Under the pieces are notes generated by a model, which saw only the letters and a program-made list of their open reading frames with translations, searched no databases and was not told the DNA's origin. A stretch of DNA of 21,339 nt, taken from Sphacelaria rigidula (Eukaryota > Phaeophyceae > Sphacelariales). The stretch lies in the NCBI GenBank assembly GCA_964200075.2, contig CAXNAA020000433.1, positions 1 through 21,339 of the forward strand, written 5' to 3'. This document shows positions 9,262 through 17,035 of the stretch, in pieces. The position numbers were made by a program, and so were the translations under genes. The first letter of the stretch is position 1. Each line of letters starts with the position of its first letter.

Positions 9262-9790
9262 AAGGTTAAGTTCTGTAGGGTACGGTTTTGTGTATACCCG
9301 GGTATTTTCCCGGGTATTTACCGTACCCGGCACTTTCATATCGGTACCCGACAGTTCTGTAAACTTTGTGAGACTTTCATAACCTTACCCGATAGTTCCG
9401 TGAGTTCTCTAAGCCTCCCGTACCATCACCGGGGGCACGGGTATGCCCTTGATAAGATACCCGGTTGCGCGTACGGTTCTCTGTGCAGCCTCCGTACTCT
9501 GCCCGACACTTTTTGTCAGTTTTGTACGCCTCCCATACCCTTACCCGACAGTTCTGTGAGTTATGTACATAATGTTTGCCCGCACCCGGAGCACGGGAAT
9601 GCGCTTGAAGAAAAACCCGATTGCCGGTACGGTTTTCTGCAAGCCTCCCCCATACCGTATCCAACAAGTTCTTTAATTTCTGTAATACTTTCAAACCGAT
9701 ATCCGACAGTTTCGTCATTTCTGTAAGACTTCCATACCGGTACCCGATGTTTCTGTAAGTTATGTGAGGAGTTCCATACCCTACATAACA
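9262..9790. repeat. Minisatellite, ~40-bp unit with 156-bp higher-order period
   Basis: The unit resembles TTACCCGACAGTTCTGTRAG followed by TTATGTAAGACTTTCATACC, repeated about ten times with divergence. A longer block containing CACCCGGRGCACGGGAATGC and GATTGCSGGTACGGTTTTCT occurs at 9427 and 9583, giving a 156-bp higher-order unit. The left edge has the palindromic TACCCGGGTATTTTCCCGGG. The 223-residue frame at 9055-9726 owes its length mostly to this array and is not called a gene. Confidence 0.7.
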
Positions 9791-9818
9791 TACCCGTACA
9801 CTACATAACGCGACCTTG

Positions 9819-9843
9819 GAAATTTTATTCTTCGTAAAATTTC
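9819..9843. repeat. Hairpin at the border of dispersed-repeat copy 2
   Basis: GAAATTTTA (9819-9827) and TAAAATTTC (9835-9843) form a perfect 9-bp stem with loop TTCTTCG. A second, weaker stem of CACTTTTTTC with GAAAAAAAGCGTG follows at about 9853. The position at the edge of copy 2 may be meaningful or may be coincidence. Confidence 0.5.
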
Positions 9844-9849
9844 AACGAC

Positions 9850-10770
9850 AATCACTTTTTTCGAAAAAAAGCGTGACGATTTTGAACAAAAGTGACCTCT
9901 AATATTCTGAACAGACCCTGAATTTCGGTCACGCGCCCAGAATTGGGAGACGATTCTATTATAAAACGCTTGATGACCTGTTTGAAATTTGGCACAAGAA
10001 ATGAAGTAAGGACCACACACATAAGGGTCTGTCATGTGCTGCACCTGAGACTGCACAGTCGTGTGTTTAGACCGTGCAGGAACTCTCCGGTCTCTGCTGG
10101 AATGACCTGACCTGCTATACTGTTATTCTTGTGGTCCGAACTGCAGTCGGCAGGCAGTGCTGCTGGCTTGTCCAAGTTGAAAATGCTTCAACAAATGTAT
10201 TTGTTGCATGCTGTGTTTTTCGCAACAGACAAGGTCCTTGGTGCGCAGATCCAGCGTTCCTGTCCTGCAGCTGACACAGTAGTGGGGTGGCCTGTGAAGA
10301 CGGTTGGATCTACGCTGAGGATGGCGTGAATTGCTGTACTCTTGTTGCATTCCGGTCGGTACACAAGTCTAGACACTGCCGACAGCGCTCACATCATGGT
10401 GTGTTGGATGCATAGCCTCGTTTGTAAAACTAACAATGCGACTCGTGCCCACATACATCATTTCTATGCTGTCGTGGCCGTTGTACTGCTTGTATTGCGT
10501 TCGAATCCTATTAATACGAACACGGTTTTGATTATCTACGCTGGAGGTTGCCTGAGATGCTAAACCGCCGCTGGTCCGATCTGTACAGATATGGGTGGGA
10601 ACAAAATGCTGTTGATACAAAATTGGAAAAGTCACGTGATGGCTGTGCAGTGGTTATGTCTTCTTGGGTGCTGTTGTACAGGTGCACAACTCCAACTTTT
10701 ATGCCATAAAAAGTGTGTTTCTCGGTCCCCGTTCAGAATCGCGGCAGACAAAAAACGGCGATGATATTTA
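9850..10770. mobile_element. Dispersed repeat, copy 2 (uninterrupted)
   Basis: It aligns with 3190-4153 plus 5505-5640 at about 90% by eye, ending near GGCAAAAAACGGC-like sequence at about 10760, just before an A-rich run. It lacks both insertions of copy 1. Like copy 1 it is preceded, within about 60 bp, by a minisatellite that is unrelated in sequence. The 66-residue ORF at 10074-10274 matches its copy-1 partner at 3581-3781 (MQELSGLCWNDLTC start, from an ATG only by alternative codon use) but is open on the other strand as well, so I leave it uncalled. Confidence 0.75.
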
Positions 10771-11990
10771 AAAAAAAATATACGGTGTTGTGCCACAAGA
10801 AGAAAACATATTTTTCTGCAACAGAATCTGACCACCTTTCCCTCTAGTGCGCACTGCTGCAGCGCACAGCACCAGATATAGCGATGTGGAAGTGTTGAGT
10901 GTGATTCGCACAACATATGAGCGAAGTTTCAGCGCCTCGCAGCAGCTACAGCGCGCGTAGGGCTGTGCGTCATGAACCGCGCAGCTCTGCAGGCTGCACG
11001 CCGATTGGTACACTACAGATGGTCATGATCCAAGGAGAAAGCTACCACACCGGCTGCCCAGCCGCTCGACATGTCGAAGTTTGTGCATCCGCGCGTGCAT
11101 CTATGCATTCGCCTGTACTGCACAAAGTCTGGGCTGCGGGATAGCCTATTTGAGGGCGCATCGACTGCATTCCCCGAAATTGCTCGGGGCCATGTTGTAA
11201 TTTGGTCCTGGGCCCAATCGTGCGGGCGCTCTGCGCATATGCTGTCTATGCTGTGTCCGACCAGTGTGCTAAGTTTCATTATGGAAGGCGCAGTCGCAGG
11301 CGAGTAATCAACAAGCAAAGTTGCACTGGAAATTGGGAGTTTACCGTAGGAAAGTATCCAAAATAAATATGAGACGCGGTTACGCCCTGGTTACGCCGCA
11401 TATCAGATGCGGTTATGCAGTATTACGGTTCAGGTACTGTGTGTCGACAGTACATTGCATCAGCGTATTATACTGCACTTTTCAGTGGTCATGACGGAAC
11501 TTTCAAAATTTGAAGCCATCAGCTGCGCCGCTAGACATGCATGCAAACGATCGTGCCGTTCTCGTTTTCTTTGAAAGCATTTGAGATGCTTCTTCTTCAG
11601 GCGGATTACACAATCCATATGCTACGCTCTAGGCGTGGTGATGCGCTGGAACGCTGAGCGTGGTCACCACCTATCGTCGTACCATGGGGCACGCAAGGCA
11701 CCCGTACCGAGCAACACCATGCACACCGTCGAACGCGGGACATCATCACGTTCTCAGCCTTCAACTTGTGCCGACGATCCAGCCTTAAACGTAGCTTTTC
11801 AGATATGCCGCGTGTTGGGCTGTAGGTCCTCCCTCTGGGGCACCTCGCTCGTGTGGCCTACATCTATTTTGCGGATGATCCCAGCTGATAACTTTTACAA
11901 TGACTCTTGTATGCGAAAATCGGCACACATTTCACTTTTTTTTCTTCTTTTGACGCAACACTGAATGGCTCCCATTAGAATTGGCCGCAG
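10771..11990. other. No recognised gene; short open frames on both strands
   Basis: Plus frames at 10917-11144 and 11071-11307 start at ATG (MSEVSAPRSSYSARR and MSKFVHPRVHLCIRL) and overlap each other and a 101-residue minus frame (11013-11318). At 11581-11964 another 127-residue plus frame is open. None resembles a known family. A 6-bp stem CCGCAT/ATGCGG lies near 11396. I cannot choose between these frames and do not call a gene. Confidence 0.25.
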
Positions 11991-11993
11991 CTC

Positions 11994-12140
11994 GTATTTT
12001 TTTCAGAACTACCAGCCAGCAGCGCCAAGTTCGATTTTGTTTTCTCCACTTGTTATTTTTTTCTGAACTTTTGTGGAAATACCAGCCAACCGCACGAAGC
12101 CATGTAGGATTTTTCATCCGTTTTTCGAAAAAAAAACGGC
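11994..12140. repeat. Degenerate ~58-bp duplication
   Basis: TATTTTTTTCAGAACT followed by ACCAGCCAGC at 11994 recurs near 12052 as TATTTTTTTCTGAACT followed by ATACCAGCCAAC. A fold-back of TTTTTCG with CGAAAAAAAAA sits at 12120-12135. Confidence 0.45.
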
Positions 12141-12213
12141 TGGAAGATACCAAGCGTAGGCAACGGTATCACACTGTTCCTTCTGCAGTTATTTTTGTTG
12201 TTGGATTTTTCAG

Positions 12214-12590
12214 TTTTGGGATGTTTGATACAGGTTTTGGCCTCCACATGGGGAATTCCGCCATCACATGCCTTGGACACCCTGCATCGCGCCACTAAGA
12301 GGAGTCTAGCCCTCGTTCCCGATTTGTCTGTCTCCGAGGTTTCGAGAGACGGACCCGTGAACAAAAGTACAGCTGGACGAAAGCATGCGGTGTCTTCGGG
12401 TATTTTCAAACGCGTGTCGTATATCCCAACACTGAAAAATCCGCCCCCCAAAACACCAACCGGAAGAAACGGCCTTACACGCAGCAATAGAAGCCGTTTC
12501 GTCGAAACCCCCAAAAAGACGCGAGATACGAAACACGCATCCTTAGGCAGAACGTTAATTGGTTGCCGCAAACGTAGGCTCGCCCGATGA
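12214..12590 (+). CDS. Candidate 3'-terminal exon of an unknown basic protein
   Basis: Immediately after a T-rich tract ending GGATTTTTCAG (acceptor at 12212-12213) the plus strand is open for 125 codons to TGA at 12588. The predicted peptide is hydrophilic and basic with many SP/TP-type sites (IPTLKNPPPKTPTGRNG, RFVETPKKTRDTK) and ends RKRRLAR, a nuclear-signal-like tail. There is no in-frame ATG near the start, which fits an internal acceptor. Against it, a 205-residue minus frame (12053-12670) is open over the same DNA, also without ATG. I do not recognise a family. Confidence 0.27.
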
Positions 12591-12696
12591 TCAATGAACG
12601 CGCTGCTGTTGAACGCTTGTTTCGTTTCTCGCTTTTTCAGTCTTGATAAGTGCCCGTTTTCACAAGACAAGAAAATTGAGAACGAGTCGTGAGAGT

Positions 12697-12824
12697 GTTG
12701 GATATTCTGGTGGTTTCTTCACTTTTCTTGTTCCACCCTTCCGATTGGTTAGAGCTGATGGGGGGCACCCAATCGGAAGGACGAAATGAAAGAAAAAACA
12801 CCAAAACCGCCAGAATCACTCAAC
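12697..12824. repeat. Long imperfect hairpin (52- and 56-nt arms, 20-nt loop)
   Basis: The arm 12697-12748 (GTTGGATATTCTGGTGGTTT to CCCTTCCGATTGG) pairs with 12769-12824 (CCAATCGGAAGG to CAGAATCACTCAAC). The loop is 12749-12768. The inner 11 bp are perfect; the outer arm carries mismatches and a few unpaired bases. It may be a small foldback element or the template of a hairpin RNA. It ends about 60 bp before the LINE remnant. Confidence 0.7.
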
Positions 12825-12885
12825 GCGCGTTCTTACTTTTCTAACAAGATCTACGGCCCAAGAGGCGGCCATATGTCACGGATGA

Positions 12886-13407
12886 CCTTGCTATTTCGCT
12901 TCAACAGATGGTCTGTATTGCCATCCTGTACTATACCGGATCCTTCTGCGGGTTATCGGGTACCGCCGAGTGCGTGGCACATACCGACCGTTATCATACG
13001 CCCAGGCCCTCGAGAAGACCGGATGCCAAAGCGCTGAAGCCATCGTCCGGCAACGGCGACTGCTGTTCGCGGGAGCCCTGGCTAGACAACCGGACGGACG
13101 ACTACCGAAGCGGCTGGCATTCTGAACACTCGTGGTGGGGGAGGATCCAGGACCAGGATGCCCGGAGCAAAACTAGCTGAAGTGCCTGCGGGACGATTTT
13201 CAAGCTTTCGGAGCCACGAACGGCTCTATGGACGACAACCGACAGACGTTCGGAAGTGAACGTGCCCTCTGGCGTTCAGCAGTCAAGAGGGAAGGGTGGA
13301 TACCATGGCACGCGGGGGTACTGCAGGGAGCGGAGAGGTTCGTGACCTCTTGGCACAAAATGGAGGAAGAGGCCAGCCGACTACGTGCGATTAAACGGGA
13401 GCTTTGA
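12886..13407 (+). pseudogene. LINE-like reverse transcriptase, C-terminal remnant
   Basis: In one reading frame the translation gives YRILLRVIGYRRVRGTYRP, then SYAQALEKTG, then RQRRLLFAGALARQ and GRLPKRLAF. This spacing matches the conserved segment C-terminal to the polymerase domain of many non-LTR retrotransposon ORF2 proteins (RRR.LFAG.VARM...RLPKRV.FG, recalled from the family, not searched). After it come a glycine/proline stretch, LKCLRDDFQAFGATNGS, and a C-terminal charged helix ending RLRAIKREL. Two nonsense codons break the frame, TGA at 13123 and TAG at 13174 (where W is expected), and TGA at 12883 lies just upstream. The polymerase and endonuclease domains are absent: a 5'-truncated, dead copy. 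The frame choice is supported by continuity across both stops. Confidence 0.75.
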
Positions 13408-14030
13408 GGAGAGGAGGGAGGAGATGGAGGAATGCGTTACCATCTTGTATCGAACTGAAAATAGCGGAAGTGGCAGAACCCCAATCATCTCCCCTTGTAT
13501 TGTTTTTCTACGAACTGCTGACTCCAACACACCCCTCCTGCCGAGGTGGTGTGTGTTGTTATGTGGTGCTTTTCCTGTTATGCCTAGAATATTCGTACGC
13601 ATAGCTGTCCCTCTAGAGGTACAAGGTTAGAACCCTGCGACTCTTATCGCTGTGGCCGGTGATCGTGGCTCTCGAGTTTGGCTCCCTTCCTGTGTGGCCT
13701 CGCGTGTTGAGTGGACCATTAGGCCGTGCCAGAAGTAGCCTGAATGGTTGCATATGACATCGGAACTTAGAGGGCTAGCAGTAGTCCTTTTCCCTTCCTC
13801 TATTTCTTCTTTTTTCTTTTTTTTTCCCCAGTATTTTTTTTTGTCTTTTATTTAGTATCGCGTCTGTGGGAATTGTTTCTGGGTCCGGTTTTATTTCATG
13901 ATTGTCTTTTACACCGGCTTGGGGTATAATAGTTAGCCTGTGACCACGGAAGGCGTCCGCATCAGACGCCCAGTACAGAGTACTACGCAGATATCGGAAC
14001 GGTTTTTAATGTGAAAACATCCCCGACAAG
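13408..14030 (+). mobile_element. LINE 3' untranslated region and tail (copy A)
   Basis: It follows directly on the LINE stop codon. A long C/T tract (about 13786-13857, containing TTTCCCCAG) precedes a block from about 13875 that is shared with copy B: TAGCCTGTGACCAC, AAGGCGTCC, GCAGATATCGGAACGG and TTTTTAATGTGAA, ending at about 14016. A degenerate CAA-like run (ACGACAACCACAACTACAG) follows to about 14053. Sharing this block with two further ends nearby suggests it is the true 3' end of the family. Confidence 0.6.
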
Positions 14031-14284
14031 CACGACAACCACAACTACAGTATTGGACCTTTCTACAGTACGAGGCTCTTCGACTCCATCTCTCGTCTAC
14101 TGCTGCTTTGGAATTGATTTGATGCTTGTAGGCGTGGTCCGCAGATTATAATAGGGAGTAGTAGCTAGTTTCTGCTCGCCTACGCGAGAGGAAAAACAGC
14201 TCGACTCGCGGCACAGGCGCTAAATAGATATATAATTTCATAATAGTACACCACGTGACAGTGAACGCATTACAGGACTGCAGT

Positions 14285-14430
14285 ATTGTTGTTGTTGTTG
14301 TCTTCACATTAAAAACCGTTCCGATATCTGCGCGGTACATTCGTCCTGGGCATCTGGACGCCTTCGGTGGTCACAGGCTACGAGTAGCAAAAAACAAAAA
14401 AAACAAAATAGACCCAGATCGAAACTTACA
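14285..14430 (-). mobile_element. 5'-truncated LINE 3' end (copy B, inverted)
   Basis: On the minus strand it runs from about 14430 (CGATCTGGGTC, matching copy A at about 13876) through TAGCCTGTGACCACCG (from 14380) and GCAGATATCGGAACGG to TTTTTAATGTGAAGACAACAA. The tail is a clean (CAA)n ending near 14285. Similarity to copy A is best from 14302 to 14380. Truncation at the 5' end and a simple-repeat tail fit target-primed reverse transcription; I found no convincing target duplication. Confidence 0.65.
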
Positions 14431-14462
14431 ATATACTCCGGAGTATACCGAGTATACTGACT

Positions 14463-14496
14463 TAATGTGAAGACAACAACAACAACAACAACAACA
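14463..14496 (+). mobile_element. Minimal LINE 3' stub with (CAA)n tail (copy C)
   Basis: TTAATGTGAAGACAACAAC, then further CAA repeats to about 14496, reproduces the last ten or so bases of copies A and B plus the tail. An extremely short insertion, or a microsatellite seeded by copy B, would both explain it. Confidence 0.5.
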
Positions 14497-14541
14497 CTGA
14501 CTGTTTCCGTATATTGCTATACAAAGACTGAGTCTAACAAG

Positions 14542-14796
14542 ATGGGCAAAGTCGTCAAGTTCAAACTGGTAACTGGAATAACAACCAGATGCTGCGTTTC
14601 GCAATATGATCACAATCCACGATGGAGTTTGACCTACTTCCATATGCACGCAATTGATTTCACTGTTGATAGATTCTCAAGGACAAACACCAATCACTGT
14701 AACTCACATGAAAATCAAGCTGATGGTGCGATTGAACCCTGGCAACCTCTTGCCCAGGATTCTGGGCACGTGGATGAGCCAAAAGCGAAGCCATGA
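14542..14796 (+). CDS. Unassigned 84-residue ORF
   Basis: The ATG at 14542 opens a frame beginning MGKVVKFKLVTGITTRC and ending HVDEPKAKP. It follows the CAA tail of copy C, and the upstream part of the frame (14467-14541) is only threonine-coding repeat. It is overlapped at its end by a 123-residue minus frame. No domain recognised; low confidence. Confidence 0.15.
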   Translation: MGKVVKFKLVTGITTRCCVSQYDHNPRWSLTYFHMHAIDFTVDRFSRTNTNHCNSHENQADGAIEPWQPLAQDSGHVDEPKAKP

Positions 14797-14799
14797 CTC

Positions 14800-15290
14800 G
14801 GAAAAGTAGATAGGCTTGATTTTGTCTCTGTGTCGTTTTTTTCTCGTCACTGTCCCCCTCTGTTGCGTCGACAATACCGTGGTCACTCCAGGCACAACAT
14901 CCTCTGTAGCCATAGCATCTATTACGCTAAGAAGTGCGGGCCCAGGCAGGATCGAAATGTCCCTTGACATTTCAATGTTTTGCATCGAAACATTAGCTCC
15001 ACCCCTGTAGTCCCGATTCATACTCGCGATCAAAACGTAAAATCGCACACAAAAATAAAAACCAACGCCGTACAATAAATAGTATCACGCTGAGTTCAGC
15101 CACACATTTCCCCAGTAGTATAAATGGAATAAGGTTTACAAGGGGAATGTGAAATGTGTGTCCTGGTATGTTGAGACCGCCTAGACATGTGTAAACATGT
15201 GGGGGAAAGGGCATAGCCGTCGTAGCCCCAGCGGGTAATACATCCTGGCCCCATTGAAGTACGATACAGGGACAGAAGCATGAACTCTGC
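14800..15290. other. No recognised gene
   Basis: Frames on both strands are open (minus 14704-15075; plus 14816-15010), neither with a family signature. No repeats or RNA genes noticed. Confidence 0.3.
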
Positions 15291-15299
15291 GATTTTAGC

Positions 15300-15386
15300 A
15301 GAGGTATCTCAAACTCGAGGTTCCTGCTATATTTGACAGTATTTTGCCTTCAAATATCCTAGGGACCCCGAGGTTGAAATAACTCT
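15300..15386. ncRNA. 87-nt hairpin, pre-miRNA-like or foldback
   Basis: The arm 15300-15336 (AGAGGTATCTCAAACTCGAG, GTTCCTGCTATATTTGA) faces 15350-15386 (TCAAATATCCTAGGGACC, CCGAGGTTGAAATAACTCT) with a 13-nt loop. By hand count about 28 or 29 of 37 positions pair as Watson-Crick, and several more would be G:U in RNA. Ends and loop-proximal 8 bp are clean. This size is typical of a small-RNA precursor, but small foldback elements look the same. Strand of transcription is unknown. Confidence 0.4.
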
Positions 15387-15412
15387 ATTATCATGGTCTT
15401 TTATTGAATCTC

Positions 15413-15461
15413 AAATCTCGATGTGTGTATACTCAGATCGGGGGAGCTTAGATCGAGATTT
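15413..15461. repeat. Second inverted repeat, 10-bp perfect arms
   Basis: AAATCTCGAT (15413-15422) and ATCGAGATTT (15452-15461) are exact reverse complements 29 bp apart. The words resemble the arms of the preceding hairpin (TCTCAAACTCGAGG against TCTCAAATCTCGATG), suggesting one compound structure. Confidence 0.55.
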
Positions 15462-15469
15462 CCATTTTA

Positions 15470-15915
15470 TAAGCGTTTTTAATAAATAGCAAATGAACGA
15501 GTTGTTTATGATCGCGGACCTGACTGTAGGGCTAGTGTGATGTATTTAATTGGGAACAAACACTACGCGATTTATAGATTGAGAACAAAACAGTGCTGTT
15601 GTCGAGTCTAAGCTTGGCTGCTTGTCAATTGTTTTACCAACTAGAGCGGACAAGTGGACAAGCGATATATAGACACTGCACTGTTGTTGTGAGGAAGAGG
15701 CACAGCTGTGGCTTCTGGTGGGTCTTGTAATCTCAAGCGATATACACGAAACACCAGTTTTTACACAAACGGAGATCACCTTGGTACTTTGAGGGAGCGC
15801 AGATAAGCCCCAGGCGAAACTGCATTACAACGCAACAGCCGGGAACTCGCCATAAAGACAGCTATCACACCAGCGGCGCCGCCCTTCTCTACGGAGAGAA
15901 CCATCAGAGCTGGCG
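15470..15915. other. No recognised gene
   Basis: Only short frames are present, the best being a 77-residue minus frame at 15546-15779 without a family signature. It lies upstream of the ORF at 15922 and could hold its promoter; I see no convincing TATA or initiator to support that. Confidence 0.25.
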
Positions 15916-15921
15916 CTCGAT

Positions 15922-16374
15922 ATGTCCGCAACGACGGGAGCGGGGAATGGGAAACAGCCGGGTTTGCTGTCTGCAATGGCATCTCTCTTTCGCGAGAAAA
16001 AGACGGGAAACAGCACAAAGTCAGCGGGCGGTAGCTCCGTGTCTGTGTCGAGGCAATCGGAGATTTTGCCGCGAAGTTACGGGATAAATCGAACGAACTC
16101 GGAGAGGCTGGGGGAAAGGGAGGGGGGGAACGCTGGGGTGGCTCCTAATAAATTGTCGGAGGCTGACAGGAGGTATGTGGAGGTGCCCATGTTTTCTTCT
16201 ACTGCTTTTGCTCTTGAAGAGTATTCGGGGAAGTGTGTAGTTTTGTGCACGTGCGCTTGTCTACAGTACAGTGACCGGGGTTCGTTACACACAACCGAGC
16301 CTAGAGGGGCGGGTGATGGATCGATCTATTTAGCACCATTTCATAGATGGGATCTCCGGAATTGGACTCAGTGA
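15922..16374 (+). CDS. Candidate first exon or complete ORF, 150 residues, unknown
   Basis: A true ATG starts MSATTGAGNGKQPGLLSAMA, followed by a serine/glycine/charged, probably disordered stretch (residues ~25-75), then LSEADRRYVEVPMFSSTAFALEEYSG. Composition is even and gene-like up to about residue 108, then becomes cysteine-rich and less so. AG|GTATGT at 16171-16178 would be a strong donor after ...EADRR, so the real protein may leave this frame there. A minus frame of 80 residues overlaps the 5' part. No family recognised; the N-terminal region could equally be a structural polyprotein start of an element. Confidence 0.3.
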   Translation: MSATTGAGNGKQPGLLSAMASLFREKKTGNSTKSAGGSSVSVSRQSEILPRSYGINRTNSERLGEREGGNAGVAPNKLSEADRRYVEVPMFSSTAFALEEYSGKCVVLCTCACLQYSDRGSLHTTEPRGAGDGSIYLAPFHRWDLRNWTQ

Positions 16375-16641
16375 GGAGGGCGCATTTTTTTGCTGTTCTC
16401 GGCGTGATCATTATAGAGATTAACGACGTCGCGGCGAAAGGTGTTGAAAGCAACTAAACACTACCCCGCAGTTTAATTGGATTCTCTTCACCCAGGCCTC
16501 CTGTGATGCACGCTACCCTTGTACTGAAAACATAGTGTTATCTGACTGCGCCCCGCGCGCACTTTCCCAGATCCATACATGCGAACATTCCACCGCTGTG
16601 ACTAGGGGTACACGTACAATGTATATCTACACTATTTTTCA

Positions 16642-16890
16642 GTACTCGTAGTTGCTGTTGTGTTGGTCACAATATATTTTGAGAAGATCAAGATATCATA
16701 TTATCCAAGTTCTCTCGGAGATGGACGTGATGTTTATGTTGATAGAATTGCGGACTAGCGGGACTTTAGTGATGGTTACAATGACTGACACCACTATGCG
16801 CATTCTGGATATATTGAGAACGAATCCATTCCGTTTGCTGTACTGCCTTGCCTCTTGCTTTTCTCCTCGCAATGTTGGTTACAGTTGTAG
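16642..16890 (+). pseudogene. Possible decayed coding segment with GDGRDVYV motif
   Basis: In the frame of position 16681 the translation gives a hydrophobic VLVVAVVLVTIYF, then KISYYPSSLGDGRDVYVD, then fragments broken by TAG (16756) and TGA (16786), continuing HHYAHSGYIENESIPF. GDGRD followed by an aromatic and an aliphatic residue recalls a motif of some ciliary proteins of protists, but I could be wrong. A competing 112-residue frame (16652-16990) covers the same bases. CTATTTTTCAG at about 16632 would be an acceptor. Confidence 0.15.
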
Positions 16891-17035
16891 TTCCAGTATT
16901 GACCGTCGCACCGCGCTGTATTTACGTGAGGTGGTTTGCTCGTCAAAAGTTGGGCTTGCGAGTCTCGACTGGCTGACTTCTTTCATATGAATATATTGAA
17001 AATACTGTTCTGTAAAGTTCTTTCACTGACATTAC

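Noticed and set aside
9055-9726. 223-residue plus-strand ORF
   Set aside because: Most of it is translation of the 40-bp minisatellite, and the opposite strand is open over the same array.
9819-9875. Helitron 3' end (hairpin followed by CTRR) at the border of copy 2
   Set aside because: The hairpin is present but no CTRR follows on either strand, and copy 1 has only a weak counterpart.
12053-12670. 205-residue minus ORF
   Set aside because: No ATG at the start, and it is antisense to a frame with a better acceptor and more gene-like composition; no family resemblance.
12908-13180. 90- and 83-residue ORFs in other phases over the LINE remnant
   Set aside because: They are shadows; the family-like sequence lies in the interrupted frame of 12901.
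13385-13630. 81-residue ORF overlapping the LINE stop, beginning with a glutamate/arginine-rich stretch
   Set aside because: I considered a frameshifted continuation of the LINE protein, but the charged stretch comes from purine-rich DNA and the LINE frame ends plausibly at 13405.
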